Below are positions 1 to 9,288 of a stretch of DNA of 64,000 nt, in pieces (positions within the stretch are counted from its first letter, which is position 1; each line of letters begins with the position of its first letter). The position numbers and the translations under genes were made by a program. Location: positions 124,001-188,000 of the forward strand of contig CAZDPJ010000001.1 of NCBI GenBank assembly GCA_964507405.1, in the 5' to 3' direction. Origin of the DNA: UMGS75 sp964507405 (GTDB taxonomy: Bacteria > Bacillota_I > Bacilli_A > ML615J-28 > CAG-313). Under the pieces are notes generated by a model. That model did no database searches. It had not been told where the DNA came from and saw nothing but the letters and a program-made list of their open reading frames with translations.

Positions 1-125
1 TTATCAATTATATTTTTAATAATAATTGGAATAAATAATTCAAGTAATGCTTCTAATAACTTAAATAGTGGAGCAAGTATAGTTTCTTTTTTATACGGTT
101 TAAAATATTTAAATAATTGTTTCAT
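1..125 (-). CDS. ABC exporter, N-terminal fragment (runs off the left edge)
   Basis: Reading the minus strand from an ATG at 123-125, the frame is open to the window edge and encodes about 41 residues beginning MKQLFKYFKPYKKE. A basic start of this kind followed by a long hydrophobic stretch (LEALLELFIPIII) is typical of the first membrane segment of bacterial ABC exporters with fused membrane and ATPase domains. It starts 10 bases after the pyk stop, so it is probably transcribed with pyk. The ATPase domain is outside the window; the substrate cannot be inferred. A different membrane protein with a similar N-terminus is possible. Confidence 0.6.
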   Translation of the reverse strand, partial: MKQLFKYFKPYKKETILAPLFKLLEALLELFIPIIIKNIID

Positions 126-135
126 ATCTAATTAT

Positions 136-1557
136 CTATTCAACCTCAATAATTCTGATTGTATTTGTAACACCATGTTTTTGACCAAATCCACTTGTAA
201 TAATAATATTAGAACCATCCTTAATATCTAAACTCTTAGATACTTCAATTGCAATATCATCACACATACCAATATCATTAACATAATTACTAATAACTGG
301 ATATACACCAAAATAATAACTAAGTTTTCTACAAGTTGCAGGATTATCAGTACAAGCAATAATCGGAGCTTTAGGACGATATTTACATATACGTTTTGCT
401 GTACCACCAGTTTCCGTAAATGCAAGCACAGCCGCAACATCTTGAAGAGTTATACAACATTGAGAAATACATGCTCCTATTGCATCACTTTTACTCTTCG
501 TATTATGCTTTTCATGTTCTTTTAATTTATGTAAATAATCGATGGTTGCTTCTGTCGCAATTGCGATTTTATTCATATAATTAACACTTTCAACTGGATA
601 TTTACCAATCGCAGATTCACCACTTAGCATAACCGCATCACTTCCGTCTAAAATTGCATTTGCAACATCACTAGCTTCTGCTCTTGTTGGACGAGGAGAT
701 GATATCATTGATTCCATCATATGGGTTGCGGTAATAACTGGTTTACCAGCTTCATTCGCAAGTCTAATTATTTGTTTTTGATATAGTGGTACAAGTTCAG
801 GTGAAACCTCAACTCCAAGGTCACCACGAGCAACCATTATACCATCAGAAACGTCGATAATTTCCTCAATATTATTTAAACCTTCTTGGTTTTCAATCTT
901 TGAAATTATTTCAATATTAGGGCATCCTAAATCTTTTAATATTTGTCTAATTTCTAATACATCTTCTTTTCTTCTTACAAAAGATAAAGCAATTAAATCT
1001 ATTCCTTGTTCACAACCAAACTTTATGTCTTCATAGTCTTTTGTTGAAACAAATGGCATTGAAAGTTCAACTCCAGGAACATTAATTCCTTTTTTATTTT
1101 TAAGAATACCTGGAGTATTAACTACACATTTAACATCTTCTTCTGTTTTTTCAAGAACCGTTAGAGACATTTTTCCATCATCAATTAGAATTTCATTATC
1201 TTTTTCAATATCTACAAAAAATTCAGGACAATTAACATAGAATCTTTTTTTATTACCAAGTACTTCTTCGGATGTAAGAGTAACAATGTCACCTTGTTCG
1301 AAACTACATTCTCCATTTTCAAAATTACCAATTCTAATTTCTGGACCTTTAGTGTCAAGCATAATTCCGATATATTTATTAGTTTTCGCACTAGCTGTTT
1401 TAATTCTAGCTATTCTTTTAATTGCTTCTTCATATGAGCCATGTGAAAAATTTAATCTCGCTACATTCATTCCCGCATTAAACATTTTAATTAACATTTT
1501 TTCAGAATCAATAGCAGGACCTACTGTACATACAATTTTTGTTTTTCTTATTTCCAT
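136..1557 (-). CDS. pyk: Pyruvate kinase
   Basis: Catalyses the last glycolytic step, phosphoenolpyruvate + ADP to pyruvate + ATP, in the cytoplasm. The 473-aa protein starts MEIRKTKIVCTVGPA and keeps the family landmarks: RLNFSHGS near residue 35, MLDTKGPEIR near 66, the active-site block MVARGDLGVE near 240 and MLSGESAIGKYP near 312. It has the standard A/B/C domains and lacks the extra C-terminal PEP-utiliser-like domain of Bacillus-type enzymes. A good ribosome site (AGGTGAT, then AAT before the ATG) fixes the start. It lies 4 bases downstream of uvrA and 10 bases upstream of an ABC exporter gene. Confidence 0.97.
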   Translation of the reverse strand: MEIRKTKIVCTVGPAIDSEKMLIKMFNAGMNVARLNFSHGSYEEAIKRIARIKTASAKTNKYIGIMLDTKGPEIRIGNFENGECSFEQGDIVTLTSEEVLGNKKRFYVNCPEFFVDIEKDNEILIDDGKMSLTVLEKTEEDVKCVVNTPGILKNKKGINVPGVELSMPFVSTKDYEDIKFGCEQGIDLIALSFVRRKEDVLEIRQILKDLGCPNIEIISKIENQEGLNNIEEIIDVSDGIMVARGDLGVEVSPELVPLYQKQIIRLANEAGKPVITATHMMESMISSPRPTRAEASDVANAILDGSDAVMLSGESAIGKYPVESVNYMNKIAIATEATIDYLHKLKEHEKHNTKSKSDAIGACISQCCITLQDVAAVLAFTETGGTAKRICKYRPKAPIIACTDNPATCRKLSYYFGVYPVISNYVNDIGMCDDIAIEVSKSLDIKDGSNIIITSGFGQKHGVTNTIRIIEVE

Positions 1558-1561
1558 ATTA

Positions 1562-4381
1562 TCACCTATTTAATACTTTCTTTAAATATTCTCCTGTTGC
1601 ACTATTACTATTTTCAGCCACTTCTTCTGGAGTTCCCGTCGCAACAATATAGCCACCTTCATCTCCACCTTTAGGGCCTAAATCAATAATGTAATCAGCA
1701 AGTTTTATTACATCTAAATTGTGTTCAATAATAACAACACTGGCACCTAAATCAACTATTCTTTTAATCATTGCCATTAATTTTTCAATGTCATATGTAT
1801 GGAGACCAGTTGTAGGTTCATCAAATATAAACATCGTACGTTCATTAATTTTTTTATATAATTCACTTGCAAGTTTAACTCTTTGGGCTTCACCACCAGA
1901 TAAAGTAGTTGCACTTTGGCCAAGTTTTATATATCCTAGACCAACATCATTTAATGTTTTCATTTTATTATATATCGCAGGTATATTTTCAAAGAAACTA
2001 CATGCATCTTCAACTGTCATATCTAAAACATCAGCGATAGTTTTGTCTTTATATTTTACTTCTAGTGTTTCACTATTATATCTTTTACCATGACATGCTT
2101 CACATTCAACATATACATCTGGTAAAAAATGCATTGCAATTTTAATTACACCATCGCCTTCACACGTTTCACATCTTCCACCTTTAACATTAAAAGAGAA
2201 TCTGCTTTTGTTGTATCCTCTTTTCTTTGCTTCGAGAGTTTCCGAAAATAAATCACGAATAGCATCAAATACTCCCGTATAGGTTGCAGGATTAGACCTA
2301 GGAGTTCTACCAATTGGAGACTGATCAATTTGAATTACACGTTCAATTTGTTCAATTCCTTCAATTTTATCATGGGCACCAACTGTTAAATTACTTCTAT
2401 ATAGTTTTTTACTTAATGCATTATATAATATTTCATTAACAAGTGATGATTTACCACTACCTGATACACCAGTAACTAAAACCATTTTATGTAAAGGGAT
2501 TTCAACATCTAAATTTTTTAAATTATTTTGATGAGCATTTTTTATAACAATTGAACCTAAATCAGCAGTTTTTCTTTCTTTTGGTACTTCTATTTTTCTT
2601 CTACCTGATAAATAGTCGGCAGTAATTGAATTAGTATTTTTTATAAATTCAGCAGGCGTTCCACATGCAACAACTTCACCACCATGGACCCCAGCATATG
2701 GGCCAATATCTACAATATAATCGCATTCATTCATTATTTCTTCATCATGTTCTACAACAATTAGAGTATTATCTAAATCTCGCATTTCTTTCAATGAATT
2801 AATTAATTTATGATTATCACTTTGATGGAGACCAATTGAAGGTTCATCAAGTACATAAAGCACCCCAGTTAAACGAGAACCAATTTGAGTTGCAAGTCTT
2901 ATACGTTGAGCTTCACCACCTGATAAAGTACCAGCTTTTCTTGATAATGTTAAATAATCTAATCCAACATTTTTTAAGAAAGTAAGTCGAGATAAAATTT
3001 CTTTAAAGATTAAATCACTAATTTGTTTTTCTTTACTTGTTAAATCTAAATTTTCAATAAAAGTGATAGCATCTTTCACCGACATTTCCGTAAATTCATG
3101 AATATTTTTACCACCAATTAAAACCGATAATACCATTTTTGATAATCTTTTTCCACCACAATCATGGCAAGTAATTTCACGCATATATGAACCATAATAT
3201 TCCTTCTGCATAGAAGATGATGTTTCTTCATATCTCCTAGAAATAAGAGTCGCAATACCTTCAATAAAACGATTTTTTCTCATTGAGATACCACCAGATG
3301 AATGAATTTCATATGATATTGGTTCTTTTGATCCATGTAAGATAATATCTTTTTCTTTATCCGTTAAATCTTTATATGGTTTAAATAAATCAATATGATA
3401 GTGTTCAAATAATACTTTATATTGTTGCCATTCAATATTTTCAGTAAATACGATATTTTTTAAGTAACGTATCGCCCCATCAGCAATTGATAATTCGGGA
3501 TTAACTATAAGTCTATCTTCATCAAGTTCATTAATAAAACCAAGTCCTTTACAAGTAGGACATGCACCTAGAGGAGAATTGAAAGAAAACATTGCGGGTT
3601 CTAGTTTACCTATTGTAAAATCACAATGTGGACAACTATAATGTTCACTAAATAGTACTCTTTCTTCACCAAAATCAACATATATTTTACCATCACAAAG
3701 TTTTGATGCTGTCTCTAATGATTCATATAATCTTGATTTAATTTCAGGTCTAACTTTTAATCTATCAACAACAACAAGTATACTATGTTTGTTATTTTTT
3801 TCTAATGATATTTCTTCATCTAAATCTAATAACTCGCCATCAATAATAGCTTTTGAATATCCATCTTTTCGAAGAAGTTCTAATGTTTTTTCAAATGTTC
3901 CTTTTCTTTCTTCAGCAATAGGTGATAAAATCATTATCCGTGTATCTTGTGGATATTCAAGAACACGATTGCACATTTGTTCAATCGTTTGACTACTAAT
4001 TTCACAATGATGAATAGGACAACAGGGTCTGCCAATTCTTGAATATAACAAACGTAAATAATCATATATTTCTGTCACTGTTCCAACTGTTGAACGGGGA
4101 TTTCTGCTTGTTGTTTTTTGGTCAATTGAGATTGCTGGTGACAAGCCTTCAATTACATCAACATCAGGTTTATCAACATTATCTAAAAACTGACGAGCAT
4201 ATGCTGATAAACTTTCAACATAACGTCGTTGACCTTCAGCGTATATTGTATCAAAAGCAAGTGATGACTTACCACTACCTGATACACCAGTCATTACGAT
4301 TAATTTGTTACGAGGAAGTGTAAGATTAATATTCTTTAAATTATTAACTCTAGCACCTCTAATTATAATTTTATCTGTCAT
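1562..4381 (-). CDS. uvrA: Excinuclease ABC subunit A
   Basis: Damage-recognition ATPase of nucleotide excision repair; works as a dimer with UvrB, which is not encoded here. The 939-aa product has two ABC-type nucleotide-binding modules: Walker A GVSGSGKSSLAFDT near residue 32 and GVSGSGKSSLVNE near 635, with signature motifs LSGGEAQRIRLA and LSGGEAQRVKLA. Zinc-binding cysteine clusters are visible at CPHCDF...CPTCKGLG (about 250-285) and CETCEGDG...CEACHGKR (about 735-765). Length is normal for the family. It has its own promoter upstream and a ribosome site AGGTGAATAATC before ATG; pyk follows after 4 bases. Confidence 0.97.
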   Translation of the reverse strand: MTDKIIIRGARVNNLKNINLTLPRNKLIVMTGVSGSGKSSLAFDTIYAEGQRRYVESLSAYARQFLDNVDKPDVDVIEGLSPAISIDQKTTSRNPRSTVGTVTEIYDYLRLLYSRIGRPCCPIHHCEISSQTIEQMCNRVLEYPQDTRIMILSPIAEERKGTFEKTLELLRKDGYSKAIIDGELLDLDEEISLEKNNKHSILVVVDRLKVRPEIKSRLYESLETASKLCDGKIYVDFGEERVLFSEHYSCPHCDFTIGKLEPAMFSFNSPLGACPTCKGLGFINELDEDRLIVNPELSIADGAIRYLKNIVFTENIEWQQYKVLFEHYHIDLFKPYKDLTDKEKDIILHGSKEPISYEIHSSGGISMRKNRFIEGIATLISRRYEETSSSMQKEYYGSYMREITCHDCGGKRLSKMVLSVLIGGKNIHEFTEMSVKDAITFIENLDLTSKEKQISDLIFKEILSRLTFLKNVGLDYLTLSRKAGTLSGGEAQRIRLATQIGSRLTGVLYVLDEPSIGLHQSDNHKLINSLKEMRDLDNTLIVVEHDEEIMNECDYIVDIGPYAGVHGGEVVACGTPAEFIKNTNSITADYLSGRRKIEVPKERKTADLGSIVIKNAHQNNLKNLDVEIPLHKMVLVTGVSGSGKSSLVNEILYNALSKKLYRSNLTVGAHDKIEGIEQIERVIQIDQSPIGRTPRSNPATYTGVFDAIRDLFSETLEAKKRGYNKSRFSFNVKGGRCETCEGDGVIKIAMHFLPDVYVECEACHGKRYNSETLEVKYKDKTIADVLDMTVEDACSFFENIPAIYNKMKTLNDVGLGYIKLGQSATTLSGGEAQRVKLASELYKKINERTMFIFDEPTTGLHTYDIEKLMAMIKRIVDLGASVVIIEHNLDVIKLADYIIDLGPKGGDEGGYIVATGTPEEVAENSNSATGEYLKKVLNR

Positions 4382-4415
4382 GATTATTCACCTACCAAAA
4401 GTATATCATCTATTT

Positions 4416-4424
4416 ATTATACCA
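4416..4424 (-). promoter_or_regulatory. Extended -10 promoter for uvrA-pyk
   Basis: On the minus strand the hexamer TATAAT (4416-4421) is preceded by TGG (4422-4424), giving an extended -10 element about 35 bases upstream of the uvrA start. No good -35 hexamer is visible at the usual distance, as expected for extended -10 promoters. Confidence 0.55.
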
Positions 4425-4475
4425 TATTTTTTAATTTTTAATATTTAATATACAATAGATTTTTTAATATCGAAT

Positions 4476-4509
4476 AAAAAAAGTATCGACTATTTAGCCC
4501 ATACTTTTT
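4476..4509 (-). terminator. Terminator of the groES-ligA operon
   Basis: Nine-base perfect arms (4478-4486 and 4501-4509) around a 14-base loop, followed on the minus strand by a run of T. It lies just after the ligA stop and before the uvrA promoter, so it closes the long operon that begins at groES. Confidence 0.75.
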
Positions 4510-4515
4510 AAAAAA

Positions 4516-6501
4516 TTATTCTTCTAACATTTTTAAGAAAGTCTCTTCATCTATTATTTTAACACCTAAACTTACAGCTTTATCAAGTTTAGAGCCTGCT
4601 TCTTTTCCAGCAAGGACATATGAAGTTTTCTTACTAACACTAGATGATGCTTTCCCACCAGCATTTTCAATTAACTTAGTAGCTTCATCTCTAGATAAGG
4701 TATTAAGTGTTCCGGTTAATACAAAAGTTAAACCATTAAATTTATTGGAAGTATTTTCATTTTTAACAACTGGATTAACACCTAAATTATATAATTTATC
4801 TAATAAATTTAAGTTTTTAGGATTATTAAAATAATCAACAATACTTTGAGCCATAATCTCACCAATATCATCAATTAATGTTAAAGCTTCTTTAGAAGCA
4901 TTTTTTAGTTCTTCGATACTATGATAATATTTAATCAAGTTCTTAGATGCTTTAGAACCCACATGTCTAATTCCTAAAGCAAATATAAACCGGTCAAGAG
5001 TATTATGTTTAGATTCTTCAATTGCATTTAAAAGATTTTCGATTTTCTTTGTTCCAAATCTTTCAACCGATAATAGTTCTTCTTTATAATTATGTAATAA
5101 ATATATATCACTAACATCCTTAATAAATCCCAGTGAAACTAATTGTTCAATTTGTTTTTCACCAAGTCCATCTATATCCATAGCAACTCTAGAAGCAAAG
5201 TGAATAATGCCTTCTAACATTCTTCCTCCACATTCAGGATTTTTACAGTAATGTTCTGCTTCATTTTCACCTTTTTCAAGTTTTGACCCACAAACAGGAC
5301 AGACAACCGGCATTTTAAATGGTGGTAACTCGTTATTTCTTCTTGTGAAATCTACTTCAACAACTTCGGGTATTATTTCTCCAGCTTTTCTAACCTTTAC
5401 ATAATCACCGATTCTTAAGTCTCTTGATACAATAAAATCTTCATTATTAAGTGTTGCTCTGGATACCATAGTACCACCAACATAAACAGGGTCAAGTATG
5501 GCGTTAGGAGTTATTATTCCTGTTCTACCAACAGTAAAAATAATATCTTTTAATTTAGTTGTAACAATTTGTGCAGGAAATTTATATGCAATCGCCCACT
5601 TAGGAACTTTAACTGTATAACCAATTATATCATATAAATCAAATTCATTAACTTTAATTACAACCCCATCGGTTTCATAATTAAGTTCTTTTCTTTTATC
5701 TTTATATTCTTCTAAATAAGCAATGACTTCTTCAATATTTGACACATGACGATAATGAGGATTAACATTAAAACCTAATGTCTTTAAAAACTTTAAAGTA
5801 TCACTTTGGGATGTAATTCCATATTGACTAGCATTAACTAATGTATAAGCAAAATGATCAAGTTTTCTTTCCTTAGTAATGCTTGGGTCTAATTGACGAA
5901 GACTACCTCCAGCCGCATTTCTAGGATTAGCAAGAAGAGGTAAATTATCACTCTTCCTTTTCTCGTTTAAGGAGTTAAAAATATCTTTAGACATATATAC
6001 CTCACCACGTACTTCCATCGATAGATGTTTAGATAGTACTTTTGGTAGAGTTCTTATTGTCAACATATTTTTTGTAATATTTTCACCAGTTACGCCATTA
6101 CCACGTGTTGCCCCTAGAGTAAGGAGACCATCTTCATAATGAGCACTACTAGCAATACCATCTATTTTTAATTCAACAGTATATGTATAATTACTTACTA
6201 CCTTTTTTATTTTTTCATCAAATTGTCTTAATTCATCATAAGAAAATGCATTAGCTAGTGATAACATTGGATTTTCATGAGTTATTTCTCCTAAATCTGT
6301 TTTAAGAAAATCACCTACTTTTTTAGTTGGTGTATTTGGTAATACCTCTTCAGGATATTTTTCCTCTAGACTTTGTAGTTCTCTCATTAAGGAGTCATAC
6401 TCGATATCAGCAACAGTTGGATTATCTAGAATGTAATATTCATAATTATATTGATTTAAAATATTAACAAGATATTTTATTCTTTCTTTTATTTCCTTCA
6501 T
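4516..6501 (-). CDS. ligA: NAD-dependent DNA ligase
   Basis: Seals nicks in replication and repair using NAD+. The 661-aa protein has the full bacterial architecture: adenylation domain with the catalytic lysine in VELKIDGIA (about residue 110), OB fold, a four-cysteine zinc finger (CPVCGSKLEKG...HYCKNPEC, about 405-430), helix-hairpin-helix repeats and a C-terminal BRCT domain (NKFNGLTFVLTGTL onwards). The start ATG is preceded by AGAGGA at good spacing. The gene overlaps the upstream hydrolase by 38 bases, so the two are translationally coupled. It is the last gene of the groES operon. Confidence 0.97.
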   Translation of the reverse strand: MKEIKERIKYLVNILNQYNYEYYILDNPTVADIEYDSLMRELQSLEEKYPEEVLPNTPTKKVGDFLKTDLGEITHENPMLSLANAFSYDELRQFDEKIKKVVSNYTYTVELKIDGIASSAHYEDGLLTLGATRGNGVTGENITKNMLTIRTLPKVLSKHLSMEVRGEVYMSKDIFNSLNEKRKSDNLPLLANPRNAAGGSLRQLDPSITKERKLDHFAYTLVNASQYGITSQSDTLKFLKTLGFNVNPHYRHVSNIEEVIAYLEEYKDKRKELNYETDGVVIKVNEFDLYDIIGYTVKVPKWAIAYKFPAQIVTTKLKDIIFTVGRTGIITPNAILDPVYVGGTMVSRATLNNEDFIVSRDLRIGDYVKVRKAGEIIPEVVEVDFTRRNNELPPFKMPVVCPVCGSKLEKGENEAEHYCKNPECGGRMLEGIIHFASRVAMDIDGLGEKQIEQLVSLGFIKDVSDIYLLHNYKEELLSVERFGTKKIENLLNAIEESKHNTLDRFIFALGIRHVGSKASKNLIKYYHSIEELKNASKEALTLIDDIGEIMAQSIVDYFNNPKNLNLLDKLYNLGVNPVVKNENTSNKFNGLTFVLTGTLNTLSRDEATKLIENAGGKASSSVSKKTSYVLAGKEAGSKLDKAVSLGVKIIDEETFLKMLEE

Positions 6502-7204
6502 TGTCTTTTTCCTCTAGAAAATCTTTTACTTTTTTTATAATAATTCCACCCTTTGGTGTTCTTAACATCATATGACCAATACCATCAACATTATATACTT
6601 TAACATTGGAATTATCTACTCGATTAATACATTCAGTAATTACTTTTTGAGGTACAAGTTCATCAAGTCTTCCTCTAATAATTAGGACCGAAGCATGAAT
6701 ACGACCACTAGTACGATTTATTTTATCAATTATTTTACAAAATGTTATTCCATTTGCTAAATTAAATTTTGGTAAAGTATTATGAATAGTAAAATCAATA
6801 GCGTTAAAAGAATTTTTATAAAAATTAGCTTTTTCATCTTTTTTTATTTTTCTTATATAACTTGTTCTATCTAATAATATGTGATGATTAAAATATTTAA
6901 TAGCCGGTGATAATAAGACTAATTTATGAATCGGATAAGTAGAAGCAATGTAAATAGCAAGGGCACCACCAAGTGAAAAGCCTATAACATCTACTTCATT
7001 ACCATCAATTATCTTCTTCATTTCATTATCAATAGAATTAAATGTATTCTCCATCGTAAATAATCTCAAACAAGACTTATGATTATGACCAGGTATTTGA
7101 TATAAAATAACTTGGTCATATAATGACATTATTTTATTTGGAAGTCCACAAAAATCACGATAATCTGTTAAATATCCATGTATTAAAAAACATATTTTAC
7201 TCAT
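6464..7204 (-). CDS. Alpha/beta hydrolase (serine hydrolase)
   Basis: 246 aa with an alpha/beta-hydrolase fold: oxyanion region FLIHGYLTDY near residue 6, nucleophile elbow GFSLGGALA near 75 (serine), acid in GRLDELVP near 180, and histidine in GIGHMML near 212. The size and layout resemble carboxylesterase/monoacylglycerol-lipase-like proteins; no signal peptide, so cytoplasmic. The substrate is not predictable. It is sandwiched between pcrA (8-base overlap) and ligA (38-base overlap), which shows co-translation but probably no repair role. Confidence 0.85.
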   Translation of the reverse strand: MSKICFLIHGYLTDYRDFCGLPNKIMSLYDQVILYQIPGHNHKSCLRLFTMENTFNSIDNEMKKIIDGNEVDVIGFSLGGALAIYIASTYPIHKLVLLSPAIKYFNHHILLDRTSYIRKIKKDEKANFYKNSFNAIDFTIHNTLPKFNLANGITFCKIIDKINRTSGRIHASVLIIRGRLDELVPQKVITECINRVDNSNVKVYNVDGIGHMMLRTPKGGIIIKKVKDFLEEKDNEGNKRKNKISC

Positions 7205-9284
7205 TTACCACACTAATAGTTGGATGGTCTTTGGTTATTTTCCTTATGGCACCGTCTTTTTCAAATAATATTTGTACAAACTTTTCGTCAGATGCAACAA
7301 CTATACCATAACCAAAATATGTATGACTAACTTTACTTCCAACTTTTATTTCCCCTTTTTCCTGTTTTTTCTCTGTTTGTTCTTCCACCATCTTTTTAAG
7401 GTCATTAGAAAGGAGGAATTCAGTTAAAAATCTTGATTTTTGATTTCTTACTACTCTACCATAAATTAACCTACGATTAGATGATGTTAAATATAATTTT
7501 TCTTTAGCTCTTGTGAAGGCAACATAAGCAACTCTTCTTTCTTCTTCAATATCAATTTCATCTCTAATTGAAGGGAATAGTCCTTCTTCTAGTCCTACAA
7601 CAAAAACAACTTTAAATTCAAGTCCTTTTACAGAATGAATAGTAGAAACAGTTACCCCTTTAACTTTTTCTTCATCTCCATATGATTGGTCTAGAATTAT
7701 TTCATCAAGACTAATTTCAATTTTTTCTTTTTGAGTCATATTTTGATCTTCAAAAGTTTCTTCTACTTTATAAAGAATTGACTTAAATTCCATTAAATTA
7801 TCAACTCGATTAGTTTCTTCACTATCTTCTTCTTTTAACATTTCTAAATAACCAGTTTTATTTATTAATAAATCAAAGAAAGAAACAAGGTCATGTTGAA
7901 GAAGGTCTTGTTGTAATTCTTCAATAATCTTTCTAAACTCATCCAATGCTTGATTTTTACTAGATGGATTTGATGCATATAGTACTTTAATCGCACCAAG
8001 AACCCCAAGATTTTGATCAGCCATGATGTTGGCAATTTTTTCTATTGTCTTATCACCAATACCGCGAGATGGACGGTCGATGATTCTTTTAAAGTGAACT
8101 AGTTTAGAATCATCTAAGATAAAACGAAGATAACTAATTACATCTTTAATTTCTTTTCTTTTTAAATATGTGAAACCACCATAAATATTATAGGGAATTC
8201 TATTTTCAATTAATCCAAGTTCAAAAGTTCTTGATATGGCATTATTACGATATAAAATAGCAATATCTGAATATTCATAATTTTCTCTATTAATTAAATG
8301 AATTATTTCATTAGTTACAAATCTAACTTCATCTTCATAATAATACGCATCATGAACAACTACAGGCTGAGTTATTGAAGATATCTTTGTATATAATTCT
8401 TTAGGTTCTCTTAAGACATTATTTTTAATTAATGCATTCGCACCATTTAATATACTTTCACTTGAACGATAGTTTTGTAATAATTTAAATACTTTAGCAT
8501 CTTTAAAATCTTTTACTGAAAAGTTTAACATATTATCAACACAAGCTCCTCTAAAAGAATAGATGCTTTGGTCATCATCACCAACTACAAATATATTTTT
8601 ATATTTACTAGCTAATTTCTTTACAATTTCATATTGTTCAACATTAGTATCTTGAAATTCATCGACTAAGATATATTTATACCATTCTTGATAATATTCA
8701 CGTACTTCTGGAATATCAAGTAATTTATTAGTAAGAATTAATAAATCATCAAAATCAAGCATATTATTTTTCTTTAAAAATTCATTATATGCATCAAATA
8801 CTTTTTCTTCTTCTGTTCTTAATGGTCTAATTCCATTTTTATGATCACCAATCATTCTAGCCATTGCTTTAGGTGAGAACATTTTTTTATCAATTCCATT
8901 TTCTTTATAAACATCTGATAAAACTTTTTGAATTTCTTCATCATCGATAATTTCAAAATCACGTTTATACCCAAGCAATTCAATATTTCTTCTAAGAATA
9001 CGATTGCATAAAGAATGAATAGTAGATATATGAACAAGACTTGCTTCTTTTTCATCTAAATAATTACTTAGACGTTCTCTCATTTCTGCTGTTGCTTTTT
9101 TAGTAAAAGTTATTGCTAAAATATTACGAGGATTAATATTAGATTCTTCAATCATATATATAATTCTCGAAATTAAAGTTTTAGTTTTACCAGTACCCGC
9201 ACCAGCAAAAACCATGACTGGGCCATCTATACAAGATGCAGCTTGTCTTTGTTCTTCATTTAAGTTATCTAATATACTTGACAT
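7197..9284 (-). CDS. pcrA: ATP-dependent DNA helicase PcrA/UvrD
   Basis: 3'-5' SF1A helicase acting in repair and in removing obstacles to replication. The 695-aa sequence shows Walker A FAGAGTGKTKTLISR near residue 27, the DExx box VDEFQDTN near 208, motif III GDDDQSIYSFRG near 236 and motif VI VAFTRAKEKLYLT near 580. A C-terminal Tudor-like tail (KVGSKVSHTYFGYGIV, about 640 on) is typical of PcrA, where it contacts RNA polymerase. It starts 4 bases after glnS in the groES operon, next to ligA, so two nick/gap-processing enzymes are made together. Confidence 0.95.
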   Translation of the reverse strand: MSSILDNLNEEQRQAASCIDGPVMVFAGAGTGKTKTLISRIIYMIEESNINPRNILAITFTKKATAEMRERLSNYLDEKEASLVHISTIHSLCNRILRRNIELLGYKRDFEIIDDEEIQKVLSDVYKENGIDKKMFSPKAMARMIGDHKNGIRPLRTEEEKVFDAYNEFLKKNNMLDFDDLLILTNKLLDIPEVREYYQEWYKYILVDEFQDTNVEQYEIVKKLASKYKNIFVVGDDDQSIYSFRGACVDNMLNFSVKDFKDAKVFKLLQNYRSSESILNGANALIKNNVLREPKELYTKISSITQPVVVHDAYYYEDEVRFVTNEIIHLINRENYEYSDIAILYRNNAISRTFELGLIENRIPYNIYGGFTYLKRKEIKDVISYLRFILDDSKLVHFKRIIDRPSRGIGDKTIEKIANIMADQNLGVLGAIKVLYASNPSSKNQALDEFRKIIEELQQDLLQHDLVSFFDLLINKTGYLEMLKEEDSEETNRVDNLMEFKSILYKVEETFEDQNMTQKEKIEISLDEIILDQSYGDEEKVKGVTVSTIHSVKGLEFKVVFVVGLEEGLFPSIRDEIDIEEERRVAYVAFTRAKEKLYLTSSNRRLIYGRVVRNQKSRFLTEFLLSNDLKKMVEEQTEKKQEKGEIKVGSKVSHTYFGYGIVVASDEKFVQILFEKDGAIRKITKDHPTISVVNE

Positions 9285-9288
9285 ATTA

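Noticed and set aside
228..440. Open frames lying inside larger genes on either strand (for example 228-440, 1286-1573, 13581-14138, 46337-46660)
   Set aside because: They sit within well-supported genes, lack ribosome sites and have the biased composition of shadow frames.
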